From: CAWKCE01 sp032127035 | GTDB lineage: Bacteria > Actinomycetota > Actinomycetes > JAHEKZ01 | Direction of reading: 5' to 3' | Length of the DNA stretch: 64,000 nt | NCBI GenBank assembly: GCA_963848085.1 | Contig: CAWKCE010000004.1 | Coordinates: 62,001 to 126,000, forward strand | Shown here: positions 7,765 to 14,707 of the stretch, one piece after another | How the letters are laid out: every line of letters begins with the position of its first letter | Position numbering within the stretch: the stretch's first letter is position 1 | Notes under the pieces: generated by a model | The model's input: the letters and a program-made list of their open reading frames with translations, nothing else | The model's database searches: none | What the model was told of the DNA's origin: nothing | Position numbers and translations under genes: made by a program

Positions 7765-8727
7765 TCAGTGCTCGTCGTAGTGCGCGCCGTGCGCGGCGTG
7801 CCGGTGGTCGTCGTGCAGGTAGTCGGTGTGATCCTCGTGCGGCACGGCCTCGTGACCGCAGCCTGGTCCGTGCTCGTGGGGGTGGTCCTCGGCCTCGGGG
7901 TCGCGTCGGCGGGCCCACCGTCGCCTGGCGGATGTCCCGGCGACCGCAACGGCAAACATGGCGATCGCCAGCAGAACGATCGTGCCGCCGGACGGTGTGT
8001 TGGCGTAGAACGAGACGACCACGCCGGCGACCGCCACCACCACCCCAAGGCCCATCGCCGCCGCCAGCGTCCCCCGGAAGCTGCGCGCCAAGAGCTGCGC
8101 CGTCGCAGTCGGCACGATCATCAGCGCGCTGAACAGCAGCAGCCCGACGACCCGCATCGACAGCACCGTCGTCGTGGCGACGACCACGGCCAGCAGGAGG
8201 TTGAGGCGGGCCACCGGTAGTCCGGCCGCAAGCGCGAAGTCCTCGTCGTTGCTCGCGGTGAACAGCTGCGGGGACAAGCCGATCGTGACGGCAAGCACGG
8301 CGACGGTCAGCAGCGCGAACACCACGACGTCCTGGCTCGTGGTCGTGGTGATGGAGCCGAACAGGAAGGTGTTCAGGTTGGCCGCGCTGCCGTCCGGCGA
8401 CAGCCCGACGAGGACGACGCCGCCCGCGATCCCTCCGTAGAAGAGGATCGCCAGCGCGATGTCTCCGCTCGTGCGGCCTCTCAGGCGCACCAGCTCGATC
8501 ACGACGGCGCCCGCGACCGCGGCCAGGAGCGCGGTGAACACGGGAGCGGTGCCAGTGAGGATCCCGACAGCGACGCCGGTCAGGGCGATGTGCCCCATGC
8601 CGTCACCGATCAGCGCGAGCCGGCGCTGCACGAGGTAGACGCCCACGGACGGGGCCGCGATGCCGACGAGCAACGCGGCCAGCAGGGCGCGCTGCATGAA
8701 CGAGTAGTCGAGGATGCTCAGGTCCAT
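7765..8727 (-). CDS. znuB: Zinc ABC transporter permease
   Basis: 320-residue membrane permease of the ABC-3 family with about eight hydrophobic segments, starting MDLSILDYSFMQRALLAALL and containing the typical GDGMGHIALTGVAVG (about 41-55). The last 40 residues form a hydrophilic tail with 12 histidines plus several Asp/Glu, e.g. HPHEHGPGCGH, which would bind metal at the cytoplasmic face if the usual even-TM topology holds. It lies between znuC (one base gap) and zur. Zinc rather than manganese specificity is inferred from the zur gene and the operator. Confidence 0.93.
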   Translation of the reverse strand: MDLSILDYSFMQRALLAALLVGIAAPSVGVYLVQRRLALIGDGMGHIALTGVAVGILTGTAPVFTALLAAVAGAVVIELVRLRGRTSGDIALAILFYGGIAGGVVLVGLSPDGSAANLNTFLFGSITTTTSQDVVVFALLTVAVLAVTIGLSPQLFTASNDEDFALAAGLPVARLNLLLAVVVATTTVLSMRVVGLLLFSALMIVPTATAQLLARSFRGTLAAAMGLGVVVAVAGVVVSFYANTPSGGTIVLLAIAMFAVAVAGTSARRRWARRRDPEAEDHPHEHGPGCGHEAVPHEDHTDYLHDDHRHAAHGAHYDEH

Positions 8728-8728
8728 G

Positions 8729-9499
8729 TCAGCCCCACCGCGGTTCCTCGGGGACGGCCAGCCGGCGGCGAGCGGCCTCGGCGTGGTCGTCGAGGGGGTA
8801 TTCGTCGTGTTCGGCGGCGATCGGGTCGGCCAGCGGGCCGTCGTACTGGACGTGCCCTCGGTGCATCACCACGGCGCGGTCGACGAGCGGGCGGAGCGGG
8901 CCGGTGCCGTGGGCGACGATCAAGAGGGTCAGTCCCTGGCGCTTCCAGCCGCCGATCGCCTCGGCGAGCAGGTCCACGTTGGCCGAGTCGACACCGGCCA
9001 TCGGCTCGTCCATCACCAGCAGCTCCGGCTCGGCAGCCAGGGCGCGGGCGATCAGAGCGCGCCGCTGCTGCCCGCCGGACAGTGTCGCGAGAGGGTCGGC
9101 GGCGCGGTCGGTGAGGCGGACGGCGTCCAGGGCAGCGTCGACCGCCGAACGGTCGGTGGCTCCGGCACGGGTGAACCATCGGCGCCCAGCGACCCGACCG
9201 GAGGCAACGACCTCCCGCACGGTCGTCGGAACGCCGCCGGCGACCGTCGTGCGCTGAGGGACGTAGCCAATGCGGTGCCGCTCGGCCGCGGAGGCCGGAC
9301 GGCCGAACAGCCGAACGTCTCCGGACATGGTCGATGCGATGCCCAGGATCCCCTTGACGAGGGTGGACTTGCCGGAGCCGTTCTCGCCGAGCAGGACCAC
9401 CAGCTCGCCCCGGTCGACGCGGAGGTCCACCTGCTGGACCACCGGCGTGTCCAGGTACCCGACGGAGACGCCGCTGAGGTCGAGCACGGGGGCGGTCAT
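8729..9499 (-). CDS. znuC: Zinc ABC transporter ATP-binding protein
   Basis: 256 residues with Walker A GENGSGKST at 38-46, signature LSGGQQRR, Walker B LLVMDEP and the H-loop LLIVAHGTGPL (AHGT in place of the common THD/SHD). It energises import of the metal delivered by ZnuA through ZnuB. The ATG at 9499 overlaps the stop of znuA by four bases (ATGA), indicating coupled translation. An in-frame upstream extension would lie inside znuA and is rejected. Confidence 0.94.
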   Translation of the reverse strand: MTAPVLDLSGVSVGYLDTPVVQQVDLRVDRGELVVLLGENGSGKSTLVKGILGIASTMSGDVRLFGRPASAAERHRIGYVPQRTTVAGGVPTTVREVVASGRVAGRRWFTRAGATDRSAVDAALDAVRLTDRAADPLATLSGGQQRRALIARALAAEPELLVMDEPMAGVDSANVDLLAEAIGGWKRQGLTLLIVAHGTGPLRPLVDRAVVMHRGHVQYDGPLADPIAAEHDEYPLDDHAEAARRRLAVPEEPRWG

Positions 9500-10425
9500 T
9501 TGCAGCCCAGCCCGGTGCGCAGGCTCGCCAGGTTGTCGCGCATCACTGTCAGATAGTCGTCGCCCCCGCTGTCGGCCACCAGGCCTTCGATGGGGTCGAG
9601 CACCGCGGTCGTGGCGCCGGACTCCTGGGCGACGGTCTCCGCCACGTCGGGGCTGACGAGCGTCTCGTAGAACACGGTGGTGACTCCCTCGTCGGCGACG
9701 AACCTGGAGATCCGGGCCAGATCGGCTGCGGTCGGCTCGGCTTCCGGTCCCACGCCGACGATGCCGACCTGACGGAGGTCGTAGCGCTCGGCGAGGTAGC
9801 CGAAGGCCTCGTGTGAGGTCACCAGCTGTCGGCTGTTGCACGTGGCCAGCCCGGCTGAGAAGTCCTGGTCGAGCGACGTGAGGTCCGAGCGGAGGCCCGC
9901 GGCGTTGGCGGTGTAGGTAGCCGCACCGCCGGGGTCCATGGTGCTGAGGCGCCCGGCGACTGCGTCGGCGACGTCCGCCAGACGCGTCGGGTCCAGCCAG
10001 AAGTGGGGGTCGACGCCGCCGCCGTCCGCCGAGCTGAGGTCGAGGCGTCCGAAGTCAGCGGCGTCCAGGGACGTCGCGGAGGTGTTGGCGACGGCATCGT
10101 CGACCGCCGGCTGGAAGCCGGACAGGGACAGCACCAGGTCGGCGTCGGAGACCGTGGCGACGTCTTGGGGGGTGAGCTCCAGGTCGTGTGGCTCGGCGCC
10201 GGGCGGGGTCAGGTTGGCGGCGGTCACCCGGCTGCCGCCGACGCGCTCGGCCACGAACTCCAGCGGGTAGAACGACGCGAGCACGTGGAGCCGGTCGTCC
10301 GCGGGCGACGGCGCACCTGAGCAGCCGGCGAGCGTCCCCGCCCCCAGCAGCAGCGCGGCGGCGAGCGCCACCGTGAGCCGGCGGGACTGAGGAGCCGGCC
10401 GGCGGGACCGACGCGGGGTGGGCAC
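9496..10425 (-). CDS. znuA: Zinc-binding lipoprotein of ABC transporter (ZnuA)
   Basis: 309 residues from GTG 10425. An Arg-rich n-region and hydrophobic core end in the lipobox LAGC with Cys35 as the lipidation site. Metal ligands of the cluster-9 binding proteins are visible: GAEPHDLELTP, DPHFWLDP, TSHEAFGYLAERY and the C-terminal FYETLVSPDVAET. A long His-rich loop, as in some ZnuA, is absent. It heads the operon znuA-znuC-znuB-zur. No ribosome site is obvious before the start and the operator lies only about 20 bases upstream, so the message may be leaderless or nearly so. Confidence 0.94.
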   Translation of the reverse strand: MPTPRRSRRPAPQSRRLTVALAAALLLGAGTLAGCSGAPSPADDRLHVLASFYPLEFVAERVGGSRVTAANLTPPGAEPHDLELTPQDVATVSDADLVLSLSGFQPAVDDAVANTSATSLDAADFGRLDLSSADGGGVDPHFWLDPTRLADVADAVAGRLSTMDPGGAATYTANAAGLRSDLTSLDQDFSAGLATCNSRQLVTSHEAFGYLAERYDLRQVGIVGVGPEAEPTAADLARISRFVADEGVTTVFYETLVSPDVAETVAQESGATTAVLDPIEGLVADSGGDDYLTVMRDNLASLRTGLGCK

Positions 10426-10443
10426 CGCCCGATCGTCCGCTTG

Positions 10444-10460
10444 TTGAACATGATTGTCAA
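10444..10460 (-). promoter_or_regulatory. Zur-box-like operator of the znu operon
   Basis: TTGACAATCATGTTCAA read on the minus strand is an AT-rich imperfect palindrome in a GC-rich background, about 20 bases before znuA. The core TGACAATCATGTTCA resembles the TGAnAATnATTnTCA-type sites reported for actinobacterial Zur. The repressor encoded at the operon end would bind here under zinc sufficiency. Confidence 0.72.
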
Positions 10461-10476
10461 AACCACCCCGTTGTGT

Positions 10477-10501
10477 CCCGCCCCGAGGAGGGGTTGGCGG
10501 G
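10477..10501 (-). terminator. Small hairpin between the DUF6703-like gene and the znu promoter
   Basis: CCCGCCCC at 10477-10484 can pair with GG (92-93) and GGCGGG (10496-10501) with a two-base bulge. It lies just after the minus-strand gene ending at 10535 and before the znu control site, so it could insulate the two. There is no T-run; low confidence. Confidence 0.3.
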
Positions 10502-10534
10502 AGGCTCCACCCTCACTGCGCCAGGTGTCGGCGG

Positions 10535-10819
10535 TCAGATGACCTTGCGGGCGGCCGCCACGACGACGAGCAGGACGGTGACAGCGCGGAGCAGGGCCGC
10601 ACCGGGGGTCAGCTGGCTGGCGCCGAGCAGGGCGAGCCAGGCGAGGAACAGCGCCAGGACCCCGAGAACGGCGACCCCGGCCCAGCCCGGCAGCAGCAGG
10701 CCGGCGACGAGCACCACGGTGAGTCCGACGACCAGGGACCAGCGGGGCAGGGCGGACAGCCGCAACAGCACCGGGGCACTCAGGCGCTCGAACGTCGAGG
10801 GCTCGCTAGCGTGGTTCAC
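10535..10819 (-). CDS. Small membrane protein, DUF6703-like
   Basis: About 94 residues from GTG 10819 (an in-frame extension to 10855 is possible but overlaps the opposite gene). After a short N-terminal amphipathic part, LSALPRWSLVVGLTVVLVAG and following residues form two to three membrane segments separated by a PGWAG turn, then SQLTPGAALLRAV and a third hydrophobic stretch ending ARKVI. This pattern matches small actinobacterial proteins of the DUF6703 type found near fur/glyS. The function is unknown. Confidence 0.6.
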   Translation of the reverse strand: MNHASEPSTFERLSAPVLLRLSALPRWSLVVGLTVVLVAGLLLPGWAGVAVLGVLALFLAWLALLGASQLTPGAALLRAVTVLLVVVAAARKVI

Positions 10820-10848
10820 ACGGCCATGGTGACGGATGGAGGACGACG

Positions 10849-11250
10849 GTGACACAGGGACCTCCGGACTGGGGCGATCGGCCGGTGCCGATGGTCGTCG
10901 TGATGCGGTTCGGGGTGACCGGCGCTGCCGGTGCCGACTTCCGGGAGCGGGCGCGCGTGGCCGTGGAGGTCCTGGCGGCCCAACGGGGGTTCGTCTCCGG
11001 CGCCGTGGGGCGGGCGACGGACGACCCGACGCGGTGGGTGCTCACCCTGACGTGGGAGTCCGTCGGCGACTACCGCCGCGCGCTGTCGGCGTTCGACGTG
11101 AAGGTCGCCGCAGTCCCGTTGCTCTCGGAGGCGATCGATGAGCCGACGGCCTACGAGGTGCTCGACGGGCGCGGCGCGGAGACGGTGACTGCGCACAGCG
11201 CCCTGGCGCCGGACGCCGGGTCGGTGCGACTGGGGGAAGCCTCGCCATGA
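10849..11250 (+). CDS. Antibiotic biosynthesis monooxygenase (ABM)-domain protein
   Basis: 133 residues from GTG 10849. The core MVVVMRFGVTG...ADFRERARVAVEVLAAQRGFVSGAVGRA and TLTWESVGDYRRALSAFDVK follow the ferredoxin-like dimeric ABM fold: a long first helix, the QRGFVSGAVGR strand and a W-E-S segment. Such small proteins near glyS are conserved in actinobacteria; despite the name, most have no proven monooxygenase activity. Its stop overlaps the next gene by four bases (ATGA at 11247-11250). Confidence 0.72.
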   Translation: MTQGPPDWGDRPVPMVVVMRFGVTGAAGADFRERARVAVEVLAAQRGFVSGAVGRATDDPTRWVLTLTWESVGDYRRALSAFDVKVAAVPLLSEAIDEPTAYEVLDGRGAETVTAHSALAPDAGSVRLGEASP

Positions 11251-11897
11251 GCCGAGAGTTCGTGGACCGCGTCGATGCCGGTAGGAGGCTGGGAGACACA
11301 CTCGCCGCTGACACGTCGCTTCGCCGGGCCGAGCCCATCGTGCTGGGCCTGCCGCGCGGAGGGGTCGTCGTGGCGGCCGAGGTTGCCGAACGGCTGGGTG
11401 CACCCCTCGACGTTCTCGTGGTGCGCAAGCTGGGTGTGCCGGGCCACGAGGAGCTCGCCTTCGGCGCCGTTGCGCGCGGCGGGCATCGAGTCCTGAACGC
11501 AGCCGTGGTGGCGGGTGCCCGGCTGACCGACGTGGAGATCGACGCGATCACCGGCCGGGAGCTGGCGGTCGTCGAGTCTCGAGAGCAGCGACTCCGGGGG
11601 CACGGTACGCACCCGTCGCTGGCGGGGAGGACTGTCGTCGTGGTCGACGACGGCATCGCCACCGGCGCCACGCTGCGGGCAGCTTTGGATGTCCTGCGGG
11701 CGGAGGGTCCGGCGCGTCTGGTCGTCGCGGTCCCGGTCGCCCCACTGGACGCGATGTCCTGGCTGCGTTCGGCAGCCGACGACGTCGTCGTGCTCGAGGA
11801 GCCCCGCGACTTCTACGCCGTCGGCCAGGCATACCGGGACTTTGGCCAGACCAGCGACGAGGAGGTCGCCGCCTTGCTGGCCGGCCGAGGCGGATAG
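11247..11897 (+). CDS. Phosphoribosyltransferase-family protein
   Basis: 216 residues. The PRPP-binding loop VVVVDDGIATGATLRAA is intact (about residues 130-146) and an N-terminal LGLPRGGVVVAAEVAERL segment supplies the first strand and flexible loop of the type I PRTase fold. Stand-alone proteins of this group (often annotated as predicted phosphoribosyltransferases) have no established substrate. Start overlaps the ABM gene (ATGA), so both are cotranslated; glyS follows after about 50 bases. Confidence 0.82.
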   Translation: MSREFVDRVDAGRRLGDTLAADTSLRRAEPIVLGLPRGGVVVAAEVAERLGAPLDVLVVRKLGVPGHEELAFGAVARGGHRVLNAAVVAGARLTDVEIDAITGRELAVVESREQRLRGHGTHPSLAGRTVVVVDDGIATGATLRAALDVLRAEGPARLVVAVPVAPLDAMSWLRSAADDVVVLEEPRDFYAVGQAYRDFGQTSDEEVAALLAGRGG

Positions 11898-11945
11898 CCT
11901 GAGCGCTCACCGCCGACCGCCAGCCGGATGGAACGGAGAGCCCCT

Positions 11946-13325
11946 GTGGCCGCCGACCTGATCGACTCCCTCGTCTCCTTGTGCAAGCGCCGAGGCTTCG
12001 TCTACCCCAGCAGCGAGATCTACGGTGGCCAGCGGGCCGCCTGGGACTACGGACCGCTCGGCGTCGAGATGAAGGAGAACGTCAAGCGGCAATGGTGGCA
12101 GTCCACTGTGCGCGAGCGCGACGACGTCGTCGGGATCGACACCTCGGTGATTCTGGCGCCGGAGGTGTGGGTCTCGTCCGGTCACGTCGACGCGTTCGTC
12201 GACCCGCTGACCGAGTGCACCTCGTGCCACCGCCGGTTCCGCGCGGACCACCTGGAGGAGGCCTTCGAGGCCAAGCACCGCCGGGCGCCGGAGTCCCTGG
12301 CCGAGGTCAACTGCCCGAACTGCGGAAACAAGGGTCAGTTCACCGAGCCGCGGATGTTCAACGGGCTGCTGAAGACGCACCTCGGCCCGGTCGAGGATGG
12401 ATCGGGGCTGTCGTACCTGCGGCCGGAGACGGCGCAGGGTGTGTTCATCTCGTTTGCCCAGGTGATGCAGGTGTCGCGTCGCAAGCCGCCGTTCGGCATC
12501 GCGAACATGGGCAAGTCCTTCCGCAACGAGATCACGCCGCACAACTTCATCTTCCGGACCCGCGAGTTCGAGCAGATGGAGATGGAGTTCTTCGTCAAGC
12601 CCGGGACGGACGAGGAGTGGCACCAGACGTGGATCGATGCCCGGTTCGACTGGTACACCGACCTCGGCATCGCCGCCGAGAACCTGCGGCTGTTCGAGCA
12701 CCCGCAGGAGAAGCTGTCGCACTACTCCAAGCGAACCGTCGACATCGAGTACCGGTTCCGCTTCGGGGGAGAGGAGTTCAGCGAGCTCGAGGGGATCGCT
12801 AACCGCACCGACTTCGACCTCGCGACCCACGCCGAGAAGTCCGGCCAGGACCTCTCGTACTTCGACCAGGAGCTCGGCGAGCGGTGGATCCCGTACGTCA
12901 TCGAGCCGGCTGCGGGCGTCAACCGGGCGATGCTGGCGTTCCTGCTCGATGCGTACGCCGAGGACGAGGCCCCGAACTCCAAGGGTGGCGTGGACAAGCG
13001 AACCGTGCTGCGGCTGGACCCCAGGCTGGCTCCGGTGAAGGTGGCGGTTCTGCCGCTGTCGCGGAATGCTGACCTGTCGCCGAAAGCCCGGGATCTCGCG
13101 GCCACGCTCCGCCGACGGTGGAACATCGACTTCGACGACGCCGGTGCCATCGGACGGCGGTACCGCCGCCACGACGAGATCGGGACGCCGTTCTGCGTGA
13201 CCGTGGACTTCGACACCCTGGACGACGATGCGGTCACCGTGCGGGAACGGGACTCCATGGCGCAGGAGCGGGTCGGCCTGGACGCGGTCGAGCGGTACCT
13301 CGCCGACCGACTTCCCCTCGCCTAG
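11946..13325 (+). CDS. glyS: Glycyl-tRNA synthetase (dimeric, class II)
   Basis: 459 residues from GTG 11946, chosen because the protein then begins AADLIDSLVSLCKRRGFVYPSS, the usual opening; ATG 11928 adds only six residues. Class II motifs: FRNEITPHNFIFRTREFEQ (motif 2) and EPAAGVNRAMLAFL (motif 3). Two CxxC pairs (CTSC, CPNC) suggest a zinc site in the insertion. The C-terminal anticodon-binding domain begins near PVKVAVLPLSRN. This is the alpha2 type as in other actinobacteria, charging tRNA-Gly. TAGCCT at about 11896 could be a -10 box. Confidence 0.96.
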   Translation: MAADLIDSLVSLCKRRGFVYPSSEIYGGQRAAWDYGPLGVEMKENVKRQWWQSTVRERDDVVGIDTSVILAPEVWVSSGHVDAFVDPLTECTSCHRRFRADHLEEAFEAKHRRAPESLAEVNCPNCGNKGQFTEPRMFNGLLKTHLGPVEDGSGLSYLRPETAQGVFISFAQVMQVSRRKPPFGIANMGKSFRNEITPHNFIFRTREFEQMEMEFFVKPGTDEEWHQTWIDARFDWYTDLGIAAENLRLFEHPQEKLSHYSKRTVDIEYRFRFGGEEFSELEGIANRTDFDLATHAEKSGQDLSYFDQELGERWIPYVIEPAAGVNRAMLAFLLDAYAEDEAPNSKGGVDKRTVLRLDPRLAPVKVAVLPLSRNADLSPKARDLAATLRRRWNIDFDDAGAIGRRYRRHDEIGTPFCVTVDFDTLDDDAVTVRERDSMAQERVGLDAVERYLADRLPLA

Positions 13326-13335
13326 CGCGTTGACC

Positions 13336-14514
13336 ATGGGCGGGGTCACGGTTCGGACTCCTCCGGAGGCTCATCCCGCCGGGGTTGAACAGGGGATGGG
13401 GCTCCGGCTCGGGCGGCTGACCGTGGATCTGCCGGTGGTGCTGGCCCCGATGGCCGGGATCACCAACGCCGCCTTCCGTCGGCTCTGCCACGAGCAGGGC
13501 GCCGGACTGTACGTGTGCGAGATGATCACCAGCCGCGGCGTCGTGGAGCGTGACCGCAAGACGCTGTCGATGCTGGTCTTCGACCCGGTGGAGAAGGTGC
13601 GGTCTGTCCAGCTCTACGGCGTCGACCCGACCTACGTGGGCCAGGCGGTGAGCATCTTGTGCGCCGAGTACGGCGTCGCCCACGTGGACCTCAACTTCGG
13701 ATGCCCGGTCCCGAAGGTCACCCGCAAGGGAGGCGGGGCAGCGCTGCCGTGGAAGCGTGACCTGCTGCGCGAGATCCTGCGGGCGGCGGTGAGCGCCGCG
13801 GAGCCCTTCGGGGTCCCGGTGACGATGAAGACGCGGATGGGCATCGACTCCGACCACCTCACCTACCTTGACGCGGGTCGGATCGCCGAAGAGACCGGAT
13901 GTGCCGCGATCGCCCTGCACGGGCGGACCGCCGACCAGCACTACTCGGGGACGGCGGACTGGGCTGCGGTCGCCCGGCTGAAGCAGGAGGTCGGGATCCC
14001 GGTCCTCGGCAACGGCGATATCTGGGAGGCCGACGACGCGGTGCGGATGATGGCCGAGACCGGATGTGACGGCGTGGTCATCGGGCGCGGGTGCCTCGGT
14101 CGACCCTGGCTGTTCGCCGACCTCGCCGCTGCCTTCACCGGCGAGCCGCCACCTCCGCGGCCGACGCTCGGCGATGTCGCCCACGCCATCCGTCGGCATG
14201 CTGAGCTGTTGGGGGAGTTCATGGGGGAGGAGCGGGGACTCACCGACCTGCGCAAGCACATGGCGTGGTATCTCAAGGGCTTCGTGGTGGGCTCGGACAT
14301 CCGCTCGGCCCTGGGCCGGGTGTCGTCGTTGGCCGAGCTGGACGTGCTGCTGGCGCAGGTCGACGCGGTGCAGCCCTTCCCGGAGTCGGAGATCGGCCTG
14401 CCGCGCGGTCGCCAGGGCAGCCCGCGGCGGGTGTCCCTGCCGGACGGATGGCTGGACGACCAGCTCACCTGCACCCTTGGAGCCGACGCCGAGTCCGACA
14501 TCGGTGGCGGCTAG
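13336..14514 (+). CDS. dusB: tRNA-dihydrouridine synthase (DusB-type)
   Basis: FMN enzyme that reduces uridines in the D-loop of tRNA. 392 residues from ATG 13336, ten bases after glyS. The barrel starts LPVVLAPMAGITNAAFRRLC (FMN phosphate and base contacts). The catalytic cysteine lies in VDLNFGCPVPKVTRKGGGAAL, and HGRTADQHYSG and GNGDIWEADDAV follow in the expected order. The C-terminal helical domain (EERGLTDLRKHMAWYLKGF) recognises tRNA. Slightly long at both ends compared with DusB of proteobacteria, which is usual in actinobacteria. Confidence 0.94.
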   Translation: MGGVTVRTPPEAHPAGVEQGMGLRLGRLTVDLPVVLAPMAGITNAAFRRLCHEQGAGLYVCEMITSRGVVERDRKTLSMLVFDPVEKVRSVQLYGVDPTYVGQAVSILCAEYGVAHVDLNFGCPVPKVTRKGGGAALPWKRDLLREILRAAVSAAEPFGVPVTMKTRMGIDSDHLTYLDAGRIAEETGCAAIALHGRTADQHYSGTADWAAVARLKQEVGIPVLGNGDIWEADDAVRMMAETGCDGVVIGRGCLGRPWLFADLAAAFTGEPPPPRPTLGDVAHAIRRHAELLGEFMGEERGLTDLRKHMAWYLKGFVVGSDIRSALGRVSSLAELDVLLAQVDAVQPFPESEIGLPRGRQGSPRRVSLPDGWLDDQLTCTLGADAESDIGGG

Positions 14515-14515
14515 C

Positions 14516-14613
14516 CCGCCGAGTGCACCCCCGGCGGACACTTTCAGCCGCCGAGTGCACACTGCCAGGAGGGTCTCTGCCGCCGAGTGCCCAGCGGAGG
14601 GGGCACTCGGCGG
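14516..14613 (+). repeat. Three 13-bp direct repeats with exact 32-bp period plus one inverted copy
   Basis: CCGCCGAGTGCAC occurs at 14516-14528 and 14548-14560, a one-base variant CCGCCGAGTGCCC at 14580-14592, and its reverse complement at 14601-14613. The three direct copies start exactly 32 bases apart; spacers are unrelated. This array fills most of the dusB-ppdK gap. It looks like an intergenic repeat family with a hairpin at its end rather than coding sequence. Confidence 0.75.
14580..14613 (+). terminator. 13-bp hairpin after dusB
   Basis: CCGCCGAGTGCCC (14580-14592) pairs perfectly with GGGCACTCGGCGG (14601-14613) around an eight-base loop AGCGGAGG. It could end glyS-dusB transcription; no U-tract follows, as is common for GC-rich actinobacterial terminators. 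It is built from the last direct and the inverted copy of the local repeat. Confidence 0.6.
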
Positions 14614-14707
14614 GGTGATGGGTGCCACAGGGGTGGCGGGCCCTTCGACCTGCCCGGGGCCGGCTCCCGCGACCTAGGCTCGACCCAACGCAGCAGAAGG
14701 GACGACC

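Noticed and set aside
14516..14613. CRISPR array from 32-bp spaced repeats
   Set aside because: Only three 13-bp direct copies with 19-base spacers, the last one part of a hairpin, and no cas genes; far below CRISPR repeat length.
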